A stretch of 64,000 nucleotides of DNA, taken from Neisseria perflava. GTDB lineage: Bacteria; Pseudomonadota; Gammaproteobacteria; Burkholderiales; Neisseriaceae. The stretch is taken from assembly GCF_024170405.1 (NCBI RefSeq), contig NZ_JALJYC010000005.1:1-64000 (forward strand), written 5' to 3'. The position numbers and the translations under genes are program-made. Every line of letters begins with the position of its first letter. Within the stretch, counting starts at the first letter, position 1. The notes beneath the pieces were generated by a model that did no database searches, had not been told where the DNA came from, and worked only from the letters and a program-made list of their open reading frames with translations. Positions 45,058-55,469 of this stretch are shown piece after piece.

Positions 45058-48000
45058 ATGAATTTCCCCCTTCCCCAACCCCGCGAAAAATCCCGTTGGC
45101 TGCATTTGTCCCAAGGCAGCCTGCCTTTGGCCTTGGCGCGCCATCTGCCGAATAAGCAATTAAAAATCGTGCTCACGCAAGACACCGAGCAGGCTTTGCG
45201 CCTTCAGACGGCCTGGCAGTTTTTCCGCCCAAACGACACCGCCGTGTTCCTGCCCGACTGGGAAACGCTGCCTTACGAGCGTTTTTCGCCGCACCATGAT
45301 TTGGTGTCGGAACGCCTTTCCGCCTTATGGCAAATCCGCAGTGGCGCGGCGGATGTGGTGTTTGTGCCGGTGGCGACGGCCATGCAGAAATTGGCGCCGG
45401 CGGCTTTTTTGGCGGGGCGCACGTTTTGGCTGAAAACAGGGCAGACGCTGGATGTGGAGCAATTAAAAGCGGATTTGATCGAGGCCGGTTACAACCATGT
45501 ATCGAATGTGGTGGCGACGGGCGAATTTGCCGTGCGCGGCGGGATTGTGGATTTGTTCCCGATGGGGGCGGATCTGCCCTATCGTTTAGATTTGTTTGAT
45601 GACGAAATCGACAGCATCAAAACCTTCGACCCCGACAGCCAGCGCACCGTTGCGCCCGTGTCCGAAATCCGCCTGCTGCCCGCGCACGAGTTTCCTACCG
45701 ACGGCGAAGCGCAAAAAATCTTCCGCGCGCGTTTCCGTGAGGAAATCGAGGGTGATTACAACGCGGCAGCGGTGTATAAAGCCGTCAGCAACGGTCACTT
45801 CGGCGCGGGGGTGGAATATTATCTGCCGCTGTTTTTTGAAAACGAATTGGATACGCTGTTTGACTATGCGGGGGAAAACGCGCTGGTGGTGTGTTTGGGC
45901 GATGTCCACGCCGAGGCCAAGCGTTTTGCCGCCGATGTCAAATCGCGCTATGCGATGGCGCAGGGCGACCCAACTTATCCGCCGCTGCCGCCGCAGCATT
46001 TGTATCTGACTGCCGACCAGTTTGCAGGCCGTCTGAAAGCCTATGCGCAGGTGTGGCCGGATTTGGACGATACCCACGCGCTGCCCGATGTGGCGGTCAA
46101 CCGCCAAGCCGACGAGCCTTTGCAGGCTTTGCTGGATTTTCAGACGGCCTTCGGCGGGCGGATTCTGGTGTGCGCCGAAAGTTTGGGGCGGCGCGAGACC
46201 ATGCTGGGCTTTATGCAGCAGCACGCCGTGCGCCCGAAAGCGGTGGCGGATTGGCAGGGCTTTTTGTCGTCAGCCGAACCGCTGATGATTACCGTGGCAC
46301 CGCTGGCCTATGGTTTTCAGTTAGCGGAGCAAAACATCGCCGTCATCACCGAATCCGACCTCTACCAATACGTTGCCAAATCCCGCAAACGCAACCGCCG
46401 CAAACACGCTGATGTTTCAGACGGCCTGCTGCGTGATTTGGCGGAAATCAACATCGGCGATCCGGTGGTGCACGAAGAACACGGCATAGGCCGTTATATG
46501 GGCTTGGTAACGATGGACTTGGGCGGCGAAACCGCCGAGATGATGTTGCTGGAATACGCGGGCGAGGCGCAATTATATGTACCCGTGTCGCAGCTGCACC
46601 TTATCAGCCGCTATTCCGGTCAGGCGCATGAAAACGTGCAGCTGCACAAACTCGGCAGCGCGGCGTGGAACAAGGCCAAGCGTAAAGCCGCCGAAAAAGC
46701 CCGCGACACCGCCGCCGAACTGCTCAACCTCTACGCCCAACGCGCCGCGCAAGAAGGCTTTAAATTCGCGTTTAACGAAGACGATTACCGCGCCTTTGCC
46801 GACGGTTTCGGCTACGAAGAAACCGAAGACCAAGCCGCCGCGATTGCCGCCGTCATCAAAGATTTGACCCAAGCCAAACCGATGGACAGATTGGTGTGCG
46901 GCGATGTCGGCTTCGGCAAAACCGAAGTTGCGCTGCGGGCGGCCTTTGTCGCCGTAATGGGCGGCAAGCAAGTCGCCGTGCTCGCCCCGACCACGCTCTT
47001 GGTGGAGCAGCACGCGCAGAATTTCGCCGACCGCTTCGCCGATTTTTCCGTCAAAGTCGCCGCCCTGTCGCGCTTCAACAGCGGCAAAGCCACCAAAGCC
47101 GCGCTGGAAGGCATGGCCGACGGCACGGTGAATATTGTCATCGGCACGCATAAATTGGTGCAGGACGACATCAAATTCAAAAACTTAGGCTTGGTGATTA
47201 TCGATGAAGAACACCGCTTCGGCGTGCGCCAGAAAGAGCAGCTCAAACGCCTGCGCGCCAATGTCGATATTCTCACCATGACCGCCACGCCGATTCCGCG
47301 CACCTTGAGCATGGCGCTGGAAGGCCTGCGCGACTTCTCGCTGATTACCACCGCGCCGAGCCGCCGTTTGGCCGTGAAAACCTTTGTCAAACCGTTTAGC
47401 GAAGGCAGCGTGCGCGAAGCCGTGTTGCGCGAACTCAAACGCGGCGGGCAGGTATTTTTCCTGCATAATGAAGTGGATACCATAGAAAATGTGCGCGAAC
47501 GCCTCGAAGCCCTGCTGCCCGAAGCGCGTATCGGCGTGGCGCACGGCCAGTTGCGCGAACGCGAGCTGGAGCAGGTCATGCGCGACTTTTTGCAACAGCG
47601 GTTTAATGTCTTGCTGTGTTCCACCATCATCGAAACCGGTATCGACATCCCCAATGCCAACACCATCATCATCAACCGCGCCGACAAATTCGGTCTGGCG
47701 CAGCTGCACCAGCTGCGCGGGCGCGTCGGCCGCAGCCACCACCAAGCCTACGCCTATTTGCTGACCCCCGAATACATCAGCAAAGACGCGGAAAAACGCC
47801 TCGACGCGATTGCGGCGGCGGACGAATTAGGCGCCGGTTTTACCCTCGCCATGCAGGATTTGGAAATTCGCGGCGCGGGCGAAATTCTCGGCGAAGGGCA
47901 AAGCGGCGAAATGATGCAGGTCGGCTTTACGCTTTATACCGAAATGCTCAAACAGGCCGTGCGCGATTTGAAAAAAGGCCGCCAGCCAGATTTGGACGCG

Positions 48001-48447
48001 CCTTTGGGCGTAACCACTGAAATCAAGCTGCACAGCCCCGCGCTGCTGCCGGAAGACTACTGCCCCGATATTCACGAGCGGCTGGTACTCTACAAACGCC
48101 TCGCCACCTGCGAAACCCCGCAGCAAATCAACGCGATTCATGAAGAGCTGGTTGACCGCTTCGGTCTGCCCGAACAGCCGGTAAAAACGCTCATCGAAAG
48201 CCACCACCTGCGCCTGACCGCCAAGGCGCTGGGTATCAGCGCCATCGACGCCACCGGCGAAGCAGCCACGTTTACCTTCGGCAAAAACACCCCCATCGAA
48301 CCGGCGGATATTATTCTCTTAATGCAGAGCAATAAAAACTACCGTTTCGCCGGCGCCGACAAACTGCGCGTGGAAATGGTGATGGAAGACGTGGACACGC
48401 GGATTAAAAGCGTGAAAGCGGTGTTGGCGAAATTGAAAGGGAAGTAG
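45058..48447 (+). CDS. mfd: Transcription-repair coupling factor Mfd
   Basis: Mfd removes stalled RNA polymerase at lesions and recruits UvrA. The 1129-residue protein has the UvrB-like N-terminal domain, the RNA-polymerase interaction domain (near 470-540) and the RecG-like helicase with GDVGFGKTEVAL (near 615) and DEEH (near 715), then the TRCF C-terminal domain. ATG 45058 is chosen over an upstream start whose extra 27 residues encode a DUS hairpin. Four DUS copies lie within the coding sequence (about 45207, 46025, 46137, 46414). Confidence 0.96.
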   Translation: MNFPLPQPREKSRWLHLSQGSLPLALARHLPNKQLKIVLTQDTEQALRLQTAWQFFRPNDTAVFLPDWETLPYERFSPHHDLVSERLSALWQIRSGAADVVFVPVATAMQKLAPAAFLAGRTFWLKTGQTLDVEQLKADLIEAGYNHVSNVVATGEFAVRGGIVDLFPMGADLPYRLDLFDDEIDSIKTFDPDSQRTVAPVSEIRLLPAHEFPTDGEAQKIFRARFREEIEGDYNAAAVYKAVSNGHFGAGVEYYLPLFFENELDTLFDYAGENALVVCLGDVHAEAKRFAADVKSRYAMAQGDPTYPPLPPQHLYLTADQFAGRLKAYAQVWPDLDDTHALPDVAVNRQADEPLQALLDFQTAFGGRILVCAESLGRRETMLGFMQQHAVRPKAVADWQGFLSSAEPLMITVAPLAYGFQLAEQNIAVITESDLYQYVAKSRKRNRRKHADVSDGLLRDLAEINIGDPVVHEEHGIGRYMGLVTMDLGGETAEMMLLEYAGEAQLYVPVSQLHLISRYSGQAHENVQLHKLGSAAWNKAKRKAAEKARDTAAELLNLYAQRAAQEGFKFAFNEDDYRAFADGFGYEETEDQAAAIAAVIKDLTQAKPMDRLVCGDVGFGKTEVALRAAFVAVMGGKQVAVLAPTTLLVEQHAQNFADRFADFSVKVAALSRFNSGKATKAALEGMADGTVNIVIGTHKLVQDDIKFKNLGLVIIDEEHRFGVRQKEQLKRLRANVDILTMTATPIPRTLSMALEGLRDFSLITTAPSRRLAVKTFVKPFSEGSVREAVLRELKRGGQVFFLHNEVDTIENVRERLEALLPEARIGVAHGQLRERELEQVMRDFLQQRFNVLLCSTIIETGIDIPNANTIIINRADKFGLAQLHQLRGRVGRSHHQAYAYLLTPEYISKDAEKRLDAIAAADELGAGFTLAMQDLEIRGAGEILGEGQSGEMMQVGFTLYTEMLKQAVRDLKKGRQPDLDAPLGVTTEIKLHSPALLPEDYCPDIHERLVLYKRLATCETPQQINAIHEELVDRFGLPEQPVKTLIESHHLRLTAKALGISAIDATGEAATFTFGKNTPIEPADIILLMQSNKNYRFAGADKLRVEMVMEDVDTRIKSVKAVLAKLKGK

Positions 48448-48542
48448 GCCGTCTGAAAAAATGCGGCAACATACTGCCGTAGGGTAAGCATGTCCGCACT
48501 ACGGCTTAATGATATAATTTCGCCTATTTTCAACCCCACGCC

Positions 48543-49589
<1,047 letters not shown>

Positions 49590-49596
49590 ATGTAAA

Positions 49597-49634
49597 AAGG
49601 CCGTCTGAAACAGAAATCCGTTTCAGACGGCCTT
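49597..49634. terminator. Bidirectional DUS terminator, deaminase/scpB
   Basis: AAGGCCGTCTGAAAC and GTTTCAGACGGCCTT arms between convergent genes. Confidence 0.8.
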
Positions 49635-49646
49635 GGCTTACCAATA

Positions 49647-50279
49647 CTAATGCACCAGCGGTGTGGCAGCTTCCATGCTTTCAGCCGTTTGCGCCGCTTC
49701 ATCGCCCTCTTCTTTCTCATCGCCCGTTGGCGGCGTATCCATCAATTCCGGCAGCACCAATTCGCCCAACTCGGTCAGCGGCGGCAGCTCTTCCAAGCTG
49801 TCTAGCTGTAAATCGCTGAGAAAAGCGGCAGTAGTTGCCCACAACGAGGGGCGGCCGACGGAATCGCGGTGGCCGATAACTTCAATCCAACCCCTGTCTT
49901 GCAGCGTTTGCATCACATTTTGCGACACAGCCACGCCGCGTATACCTTCGATGTCGCCGCGCGTGACCGGCTGCTGGTAGGCGATAATCGCCAGCGTTTC
50001 CATCACCGCCCGCGAATAACGCGGCGCGCGCTGCTCTTGCAGGCTGCCGAGCCGTTCAAAAGCGGCTTGGGCAATCTGAAAGCGCCAACCTTCATGCGTA
50101 TGCACCAGCTGCAAAGCGCGGTTTTGCCAACGCAGTTTAAGCTGGGTCAGCACGTCAATCAGCTTGTCTTGCGAAATCGGCGGCATGCACAATTCGCGCA
50201 TGGCCTTTTCGCTCAAGGGTTCGAGTTGGGTCAGTAAAGCGGCTTCAATCAGCGCGTCAGGGGGAAGTTTTTCGTTCAT
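49647..50279 (-). CDS. scpB: Segregation and condensation protein B
   Basis: ScpB is a winged-helix partner of ScpA in the SMC condensin complex. The 210-residue protein has the two winged-helix repeats, with LETLAIIAYQQPVTRGDIEGIRG (shortened: LAIIAYQQPVTR, about 92-103) and GRPSLWATT (about 142-150). The C-terminus is acidic and Ala/Glu-rich. scpA is not next to it, which differs from Gram-positive operons but is usual in Neisseria. Confidence 0.93.
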   Translation of the reverse strand: MNEKLPPDALIEAALLTQLEPLSEKAMRELCMPPISQDKLIDVLTQLKLRWQNRALQLVHTHEGWRFQIAQAAFERLGSLQEQRAPRYSRAVMETLAIIAYQQPVTRGDIEGIRGVAVSQNVMQTLQDRGWIEVIGHRDSVGRPSLWATTAAFLSDLQLDSLEELPPLTELGELVLPELMDTPPTGDEKEEGDEAAQTAESMEAATPLVH

Positions 50280-50291
50280 ATGAGTTGTTTG

Positions 50292-50326
50292 AGGCCGTCT
50301 GAAAAGAATGGGTTTTCAGACGGCCT
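50292..50326. repeat. Inverted AG-DUS pair upstream of scpB
   Basis: AGGCCGTCTGAAAA and TTTTCAGACGGCCT arms, after the YlqF gene on the minus strand. Confidence 0.7.
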
Positions 50327-50401
50327 TAATGATATAGAAATAACGGGATATTCAAGAAAACGCGTGCGTGGCTGAGCCACACACCCTACGGAATCAACGG
50401 T

Positions 50402-51364
50402 TTATTCTTCACGGTTGCGCGGCTCATGTCCTTCGCGCGCGCCGCCTTTTCTTTCGGCCTTACGCGCTTCACGCTGGGCTTTGAGTTCGGCTTCGCGTTT
50501 GCGGGCGGCTTTGAGCCAGCTTTCCCATTGGTTCGGCGTTTCCAGCGTGATGTTACCAATCAGGCCGTCGCGGAAATCCGTTAATACGTTTTCAGCGGCT
50601 TTTTGGTAGTTAATGCGGCCGCCGGGCAAAATCGCGCCGCGTTTTTTGGCAATCCAATCGAGCCATTCGCTGTCGTTCCAATGGCTGCTGGGGTCTTTGT
50701 CGGCTTGGTAACGCGTTTGCAGCAGCGGCAGGTAGTGGCGGCGCAGGTAGTCGAGCAATTCCAGCGCCACTTCTTCTTCGTCTAGCGCGTTGCGACCGAC
50801 GGCGCCGCTGGCGGCAAGGTTGTAGCCGCTCTCTTCCACGATGATTTTCGGCCACAACATGCCGGGCGTGTCGTAAAGCCAGAAATCGTCGGCGAGAAAC
50901 AGGCGTTGTTCGGCTTTGGTAATGCCGGGTTCGTTGCCGGTTTTGGCGGATTTTTTGCCAATCATGCCGTTAATCAGGGTGGACTTGCCGACGTTGGGAA
51001 TACCGCAAATCAGTACGCGCAGGGGTTTGTCTATGCCGCCACGGTTGGGCATCATTTTGCGGCAGGCTTGGGTAATTTTGGCGTGCGCACCTTTTTCGGA
51101 AGAATCCAGCGCGATGGCTTGGGTATCGGGCAGGCTGTTGTAATGCGCCAGCCAGACGGCTGTACGCTCGAGGTCGGCCAAATCCTGCTTATTGAGGATT
51201 TTCAACTTGGGTTTGCCTTTGGAAAGCTGCGCCAATAAAGGGTTTTCGCTGGAAGCGGGCAAACGGGCATCCAGCATTTCTATCACCATATCAACGCTTT
51301 TGACGCGCTCGGCGATGGCTTTTTTCGCCTTGTTCATGTGGCCGGGAAACCATTGGATGGCCAT
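50402..51364 (-). CDS. Ribosome biogenesis GTPase YlqF/RbgA family
   Basis: This circularly permuted GTPase assists 50S subunit assembly. The 320-residue protein has permuted motif order: NKQD (about 69-72), then GIPNVGKST (about 121-129) and DTPGMLWP (about 165-172). ATG 51364 (MAIQWFPGHMNKA) is the family N-terminus; the 29 upstream in-frame residues encode DUS sequence. The C-terminal tail is basic and rich in Arg and Glu (about 290-320). Confidence 0.94.
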   Translation of the reverse strand: MAIQWFPGHMNKAKKAIAERVKSVDMVIEMLDARLPASSENPLLAQLSKGKPKLKILNKQDLADLERTAVWLAHYNSLPDTQAIALDSSEKGAHAKITQACRKMMPNRGGIDKPLRVLICGIPNVGKSTLINGMIGKKSAKTGNEPGITKAEQRLFLADDFWLYDTPGMLWPKIIVEESGYNLAASGAVGRNALDEEEVALELLDYLRRHYLPLLQTRYQADKDPSSHWNDSEWLDWIAKKRGAILPGGRINYQKAAENVLTDFRDGLIGNITLETPNQWESWLKAARKREAELKAQREARKAERKGGAREGHEPRNREE

Positions 51365-51383
51365 GACGTTCCTTTCGCTCGAA

Positions 51384-51422
51384 AGGCCGTCTGAAAGAAA
51401 ATATGGGGTTTTCAGACGGCCT
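51384..51422. terminator. Inverted AG-DUS pair between the lipoprotein and YlqF genes
   Basis: AGGCCGTCTGAAAG and TTTTCAGACGGCCT arms with a medium loop, downstream of the small lipoprotein gene. Confidence 0.75.
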
Positions 51423-51466
51423 GAGGGGATAATGGTTGATTCAATCCGCAAAATGCAGATAAGGCT

Positions 51467-51718
51467 TTACAGATTGCCGCCGCCGGACGGGATTTGGTAA
51501 TAGCCGGCGCGATCCATGCATTCTTCCAGGCTTTGCGGGGTTTTACCGTGTTTGGCGTCGGCCTGCGCTTGGGCGCGGCAGCTGCGCTGCTGGCGGTTGA
51601 CATCGGATTCGCTCATGCCGCTTTGGTGCCAGCGGTAGGAAGCAATCGGTGCGCGGTCAACCGATCCGCAGGCGGTCAACGCGAGAGCGGCGCACAACAT
51701 CATCAATGGGGTTTTCAT
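51467..51718 (-). CDS. Small lipoprotein of unknown function
   Basis: An 83-residue protein with lipobox ALALTAC (Cys 17) and a mature part holding two Cys residues (RSCRAQAQ and LEECMDRAGYY). The LEECMDRxGY pattern is common in small Neisseria lipoproteins of unknown role. ATG 51718 follows AAGGAAAAACC; a longer upstream frame lies inside rapZ and is rejected. It follows rapZ after a single DUS. Confidence 0.8.
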   Translation of the reverse strand: MKTPLMMLCAALALTACGSVDRAPIASYRWHQSGMSESDVNRQQRSCRAQAQADAKHGKTPQSLEECMDRAGYYQIPSGGGNL

Positions 51719-51750
51719 GGTTTTTCCTTTACATACAGGCCGTCTGAAAA

Positions 51751-52602
51751 TCAACGTTCGGCCAGATTTTGCGCCTGACGGTGGCGCACCAGCAATTCGT
51801 ACTTGCCTTGCAAGCGTTGCGCCAAACGCTCTACCGTATAGACCGAGCGGTGTTGCCCGCCGGTGCAGCCGATGGCGATGGTCACATAGCTGCGGCTTTC
51901 TTGCTGCATGCGCGGCAGCCAGCGTTTGAGGAAGTTGTCGATGTCGTCCACCATTTCCTGCGCCCACAGCTGGCGGTCGAGGTAATCTTGAATCGGCTTG
52001 TCCATGCCGTTAAACGGGCGCAATTCGGGGTCGTAATACGGATTGGGCAGGCTGCGCACGTCAAACATAAAATCGGCATTGTTCGGCACGCCGTATTTGA
52101 AACCGAACGACACCAATACCACCAGCAGCCCCTGCCGGTCGATTTCCAACCATTGCTGCACGGCGTAGCGCAGCTGCTGCGCATTCATTTTCGAGGTATC
52201 GATACAATACGCCAATTCACGCAGCGGTGAGAGCCATTCGCGCTCTTTATGCAGACTCTCCAAGAGGGTCATGTTTTGCCCCGCCAGCGGATGGCTGCGC
52301 CGTGTTTCGGAAAAACGGCGCATCAACACATCTTCTTCCGCTTCGACAAACAATACTTCCACCTGATTGCCCGCTTCGCGCAGGCGGCGGATTTGCTCCG
52401 GCACTTGGTTCACATCAATACCGGAACGGATATCGACGCTGACGGCCAATTTGTCTTCGCGGCGCGATTGGTGGTAAGCCACCAATTCGGGCAGCAGCTC
52501 CAGCGGCAGATTGTCGATGGAATAATAGCCCAAATCTTCCAACTGCCGCAGCGCAACCGATTTGCCCGAGCCGGACAATCCGCTAATGATGACGATTTTC
52601 AT
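51751..52602 (-). CDS. rapZ: RNase adapter protein RapZ
   Basis: RapZ binds nucleotide and, in enterobacteria, directs RNase E to the GlmZ sRNA. The 283-residue protein has the P-loop GLSGSGKS (8-15), the central [10 protein letters not shown] (about 158-167) and the C-terminal [11 protein letters not shown] block. GlmZ-type regulation is not established in Neisseria, so the role here is open. Its start overlaps the hprK stop by 20 bases. It completes the ptsN-hprK-rapZ cluster. Confidence 0.93.
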   Translation of the reverse strand: MKIVIISGLSGSGKSVALRQLEDLGYYSIDNLPLELLPELVAYHQSRREDKLAVSVDIRSGIDVNQVPEQIRRLREAGNQVEVLFVEAEEDVLMRRFSETRRSHPLAGQNMTLLESLHKEREWLSPLRELAYCIDTSKMNAQQLRYAVQQWLEIDRQGLLVVLVSFGFKYGVPNNADFMFDVRSLPNPYYDPELRPFNGMDKPIQDYLDRQLWAQEMVDDIDNFLKRWLPRMQQESRSYVTIAIGCTGGQHRSVYTVERLAQRLQGKYELLVRHRQAQNLAER

Positions 52603-53545
52603 GGTTTTGTTCGTTTTCTTTCAACAGGTTTTGATGGCGTTCCAAAAATTCGCGGGTGCTGTCTTTGCCACGCAGATGCAGGATGTAATTGCGCACCGCC
52701 GTTTCCACCAACACCGCCAAGTTGCGGCCGACGGCCACCGGCAGGGTCACGGAGCGGACGTTGACATTCAGAATCGACTCGGTTTCCGTGCGGATACTCA
52801 AGCGGTCGAGCTGCTTCATGTATTCGTCGTCGGCCAACACCAGATTGATGATGAGTTGCAGCACTTTTTTCGGACGGATAGAAGTTTCGCCGAAAATATG
52901 CCGGATATTCAGCACACCCAATCCGCGCACTTCCAAAAAGTCGCGCAATATCGGCGGGCAGCGCCCTTCCAGCATTTCCGGGCCGGTACGGAAGATTTCC
53001 ACCGCGTCATCGGCAATCAGGCTGTGGCCGCGCGAAATCAGCTCCAAAGCCAGCTCGCTTTTACCCAAACCGGATTGGCCGGTAATCAATACGCCGATTT
53101 CAAACACATCCAAAAACACGCCGTGGCGCATAATCGACACCGCCAGCGTGCGTTGCAGGTAAATGCGCAATACGTCCATCAGGTGCGGACTTTCCTGCTT
53201 GGAAGTCAACAGCGGAATGCCGCGCGTGTGGCAGTAGTCGCGCAGCTTGGGCGATACGGGCAGGCCGTTGGCGACAATCACCAGCGCCATCGGAATATCA
53301 AACAGCTCGCCGAAATCGTATTTCAGCTCGCCCGACTCCAAACGCTTGAGGTATTCGGCTTCGGCCACGCCGACCACTTGGATTTGGTTGGGGTGGATAA
53401 AATTCAAATGGCCGACCAGCGCCAAAACGGGCTTGTCGGCCTCGACACCGATACGGTTGTCCGCACCGGAATTACCGGCCGCCCATGCCAGCTGCAACTT
53501 GTTTTGGTTGTCGGCATACAGGCGGCGGACGGAGATACTCGGCAT
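52583..53545 (-). CDS. hprK: HPr kinase/phosphorylase HprK
   Basis: HprK phosphorylates and dephosphorylates Ser46 of the carrier protein HPr. The 320-residue protein has the N-terminal DRTGG-like domain, the Walker A GQSGLGKS (156-163) and the C-terminal signature [15 protein letters not shown] (near 207). In Proteobacteria it is linked to the nitrogen-type PTS rather than to sugar repression. It begins two bases after ptsN ends and overlaps rapZ, so the three are co-translated. Confidence 0.95.
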   Translation of the reverse strand: MPSISVRRLYADNQNKLQLAWAAGNSGADNRIGVEADKPVLALVGHLNFIHPNQIQVVGVAEAEYLKRLESGELKYDFGELFDIPMALVIVANGLPVSPKLRDYCHTRGIPLLTSKQESPHLMDVLRIYLQRTLAVSIMRHGVFLDVFEIGVLITGQSGLGKSELALELISRGHSLIADDAVEIFRTGPEMLEGRCPPILRDFLEVRGLGVLNIRHIFGETSIRPKKVLQLIINLVLADDEYMKQLDRLSIRTETESILNVNVRSVTLPVAVGRNLAVLVETAVRNYILHLRGKDSTREFLERHQNLLKENEQNHENRHH

Positions 53546-53547
53546 GG

Positions 53548-53997
53548 CTATTCTTCAACCAAAAGTTGGCGCACGGCTTCGGCCGTCGGCGCAGCCAGCA
53601 GCGCCTCGCGCACGGATTTTTGCGAGAATTTTCCGGCCAGCTTCGACAACACTTCCAAATGCTCGCCGGTGGCGTTTTCCGGCACCAGCAGGATAAACAC
53701 CAGCGACACCGGCTTGCCGTCGGGCGCATCAAAAGCAATCGGCTCTTTGGTGCGCACAAATGCGCCTACGGCTTTTTTCACGCAGGCATGACGGCCGTGC
53801 GGAATCGCCACGCCCTGCCCCAAACCGGTCGTTCCCAGTTTTTCACGGGCAAACAGGCAGTCGAACACATCGGCGCGCGGTAATCCGGCTTCGTTTTCCA
53901 ACAGCAGCCCCGCCTGCTCGAACAAGCGCTTTTTGCTGCTGACATCCAAGTCCAATACGATATGGGACAAAGGCAGAATATCGCCAATCAGGCTCAT
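53548..53997 (-). CDS. ptsN: PTS IIA-Ntr component PtsN
   Basis: The 149-residue IIA protein is phosphorylated by NPr/HPr on H67 (in GVAIPHGRH) and regulates potassium and nitrogen-related targets. ATG 53997 ([10 protein letters not shown]) is the family start; a longer frame upstream begins inside a non-conserved stretch. It heads the ptsN-hprK-rapZ unit. No rpoN or hpf lies next to it in this window, unlike the enterobacterial rpoN operon. Confidence 0.94.
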   Translation of the reverse strand: MSLIGDILPLSHIVLDLDVSSKKRLFEQAGLLLENEAGLPRADVFDCLFAREKLGTTGLGQGVAIPHGRHACVKKAVGAFVRTKEPIAFDAPDGKPVSLVFILLVPENATGEHLEVLSKLAGKFSQKSVREALLAAPTAEAVRQLLVEE

Positions 53998-54152
53998 AGC
54001 AATCACTTTAAAAGATAGCAAAACAAGGTGGAATTGTACCGAGTGTCGGCGCAAATCTCAATGCCAAGCCTGCAATTTACACTCAAAACTCTGACAAACG
54101 ACAGCATTTTTTAATGTTTTTTAACGGCTTGGAATACTATCCCGAAAGACGC

Positions 54153-54187
54153 AAAGGCCGTCTGAAAACAATTTCAGACGGCCTTTT
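54153..54187 (-). terminator. DUS terminator of ubiA
   Basis: AAAGGCCGTCTGAAA and TTTCAGACGGCCTTT are perfect 15-bp arms just after the ubiA stop on the minus strand. Confidence 0.8.
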
Positions 54188-54192
54188 TAAGG

Positions 54193-55098
54193 TTACAGCA
54201 AGCGCCACATATAATGCCCCACCAAGCCCAAAAACCAGGCCAGGCCGATACGGTTGTTGGCTAAGAAAGTGTGGAAACAGACCTCGCGATCGCGCGTTTT
54301 GATGGCTCTGTATTGGTTAAACTGCCACCACGCCGTGATTGGCAACATCATCCAATACGGCCAAGTCGCGTCAATCTGCCACCCCAATACCGCCATCAAG
54401 ACGGTAAACCAAAAATGGCACAGCATGACCGCCGAAATATCCTGATCGCCAAACGTGACCGCCGAGGTTTTAATGCCGATTTTCAAATCGTCTTCCTTAT
54501 CGGCCATCGCATAAATGGTATCGTAGGCCAGCGTCCACAGCACATTGGCGGTAAAAATCAGCCAAGCCAGCGGCGGTACGCTGTCGGTTACGGCGGCAAA
54601 CGCCATCGGAATGCCGAAAGAAAACGCCAGCCCCAGATAAAACTGTGGAATCGGGAAAAAGCGTTTGGTAAACGGATACGTCAGCGCCAAAAACAAAGCG
54701 GGCAGGCTCATCAGCCAAGTCAGGCCGTTGAGCGGCACCAAACACATGGCCGCCAGCAGACACAAAATCGCCGTCAGCAGCAGCGCCTCCGATTTGCTCA
54801 CCGCACCTTGCGCAAACGGCCGGTTTTTGGTGCGCTCGACGGCGCCGTCAAAATCGCGGTCGGCAAAATCATTGATGACGCAACCCGCGCTGCGCATGAG
54901 AAACACACCTGCGGTAAACGCAAAAAACACGGTATAACCCGGATGGCCTTCCGCAGCCACCCACATCGCCCAATACGTCGGCCACAACAGCAACAGCGTG
55001 CCGATGGGCTTGTCGGCGCGCATTAAGCGGGCATACACATCCAAACGGCCGACCACATAGCGCGGTAAGAAACTCAAGAGTAATCGTTTGATATTCAT
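54193..55098 (-). CDS. ubiA: 4-hydroxybenzoate polyprenyltransferase UbiA
   Basis: UbiA joins an octaprenyl chain to 4-hydroxybenzoate in the inner membrane for ubiquinone. The 301-residue protein has about eight helices and both Asp-rich motifs: NDFADRDFD (76-84) and [13 protein letters not shown] (192-204). ATG 55098. No ubiC lies next to it. Hydroxybenzoate must therefore come from a gene elsewhere. Confidence 0.94.
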   Translation of the reverse strand: MNIKRLLLSFLPRYVVGRLDVYARLMRADKPIGTLLLLWPTYWAMWVAAEGHPGYTVFFAFTAGVFLMRSAGCVINDFADRDFDGAVERTKNRPFAQGAVSKSEALLLTAILCLLAAMCLVPLNGLTWLMSLPALFLALTYPFTKRFFPIPQFYLGLAFSFGIPMAFAAVTDSVPPLAWLIFTANVLWTLAYDTIYAMADKEDDLKIGIKTSAVTFGDQDISAVMLCHFWFTVLMAVLGWQIDATWPYWMMLPITAWWQFNQYRAIKTRDREVCFHTFLANNRIGLAWFLGLVGHYMWRLL

Positions 55099-55121
55099 CG
55101 TAAAAATATTCTTATCATAGA

Positions 55122-55160
55122 TTCAGACGGCCTCTGCGCATGAGTGCAAGGCCGTCTGAA
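55122..55160. repeat. Inverted AG-DUS pair near the ubiA start
   Basis: TTCAGACGGCCT and AAGGCCGTCTGAA arms around a loop of about 14 bases, upstream of ubiA. Confidence 0.65.
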
Positions 55161-55226
55161 AAAAAGTATTTGCTATTATAGTCGCATTAACCATTGACCG
55201 TCACTAAAACCATTCTGCTTAATTTT

Positions 55227-55390
55227 AGAACCTGTATTCATAAGATTGATAGATGGATTTTTGTTGGATAATCATACGAATACAAGGCGGATTTTTGCGC
55301 CAATAGTGGACTATTGGCGTAAAAGTCCAACGCAGTCGGCGTGTGATTCGACAATAAAAAGACGCTATCAAGATAGTGAATGCAGGTTCT
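55227..55390. repeat. 164-bp long-hairpin element, copy 1 (MITE-like)
   Basis: Ends are inverted: AGAACCTGTATTCA and TGAATGCAGGTTCT (one mismatch). The centre is the exact hairpin CGCCAATAGT-GG-ACTATTGGCG. The whole unit is an imperfect inverted repeat of about 80-bp arms. There is no transposase or coding sequence. It shares most bases, in the same orientation, with the copy at 56720-56882 and has no DUS inside. Confidence 0.85.
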
Positions 55391-55410
55391 TATTTCAATC
55401 AAACACCAAA

Positions 55411-55449
55411 AGGCCGTCTGAAACGGCAATATCCGTTTTCAGACGGCCT
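55411..55449 (-). terminator. DUS terminator of trpB
   Basis: AGGCCGTCTGAAACGG and CGTTTTCAGACGGCCT arms, 20 bases past the trpB stop. Confidence 0.75.
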
Positions 55450-55469
55450 CATTATTGGAAGAAATCGGC

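Larger units (their letters stand above)
55099..55469. other. Intergenic region ubiA-trpB
   Basis: The 371-bp gap holds a DUS pair (55122-55160), the palindromic element (55227-55390) and the trpB terminator (55411-55449). A 63-codon minus frame across the element is not protein-like. No gene is seen. Confidence 0.8.

Noticed and set aside
52562..53791. Plus-strand open frame of 409 codons
   Set aside because: It spans the antisense of hprK and part of ptsN, with no family resemblance.
55238..55429. 63-codon minus frame across the palindromic element
   Set aside because: It is created by the repeat and the neighbouring DUS, and the second copy does not preserve it.
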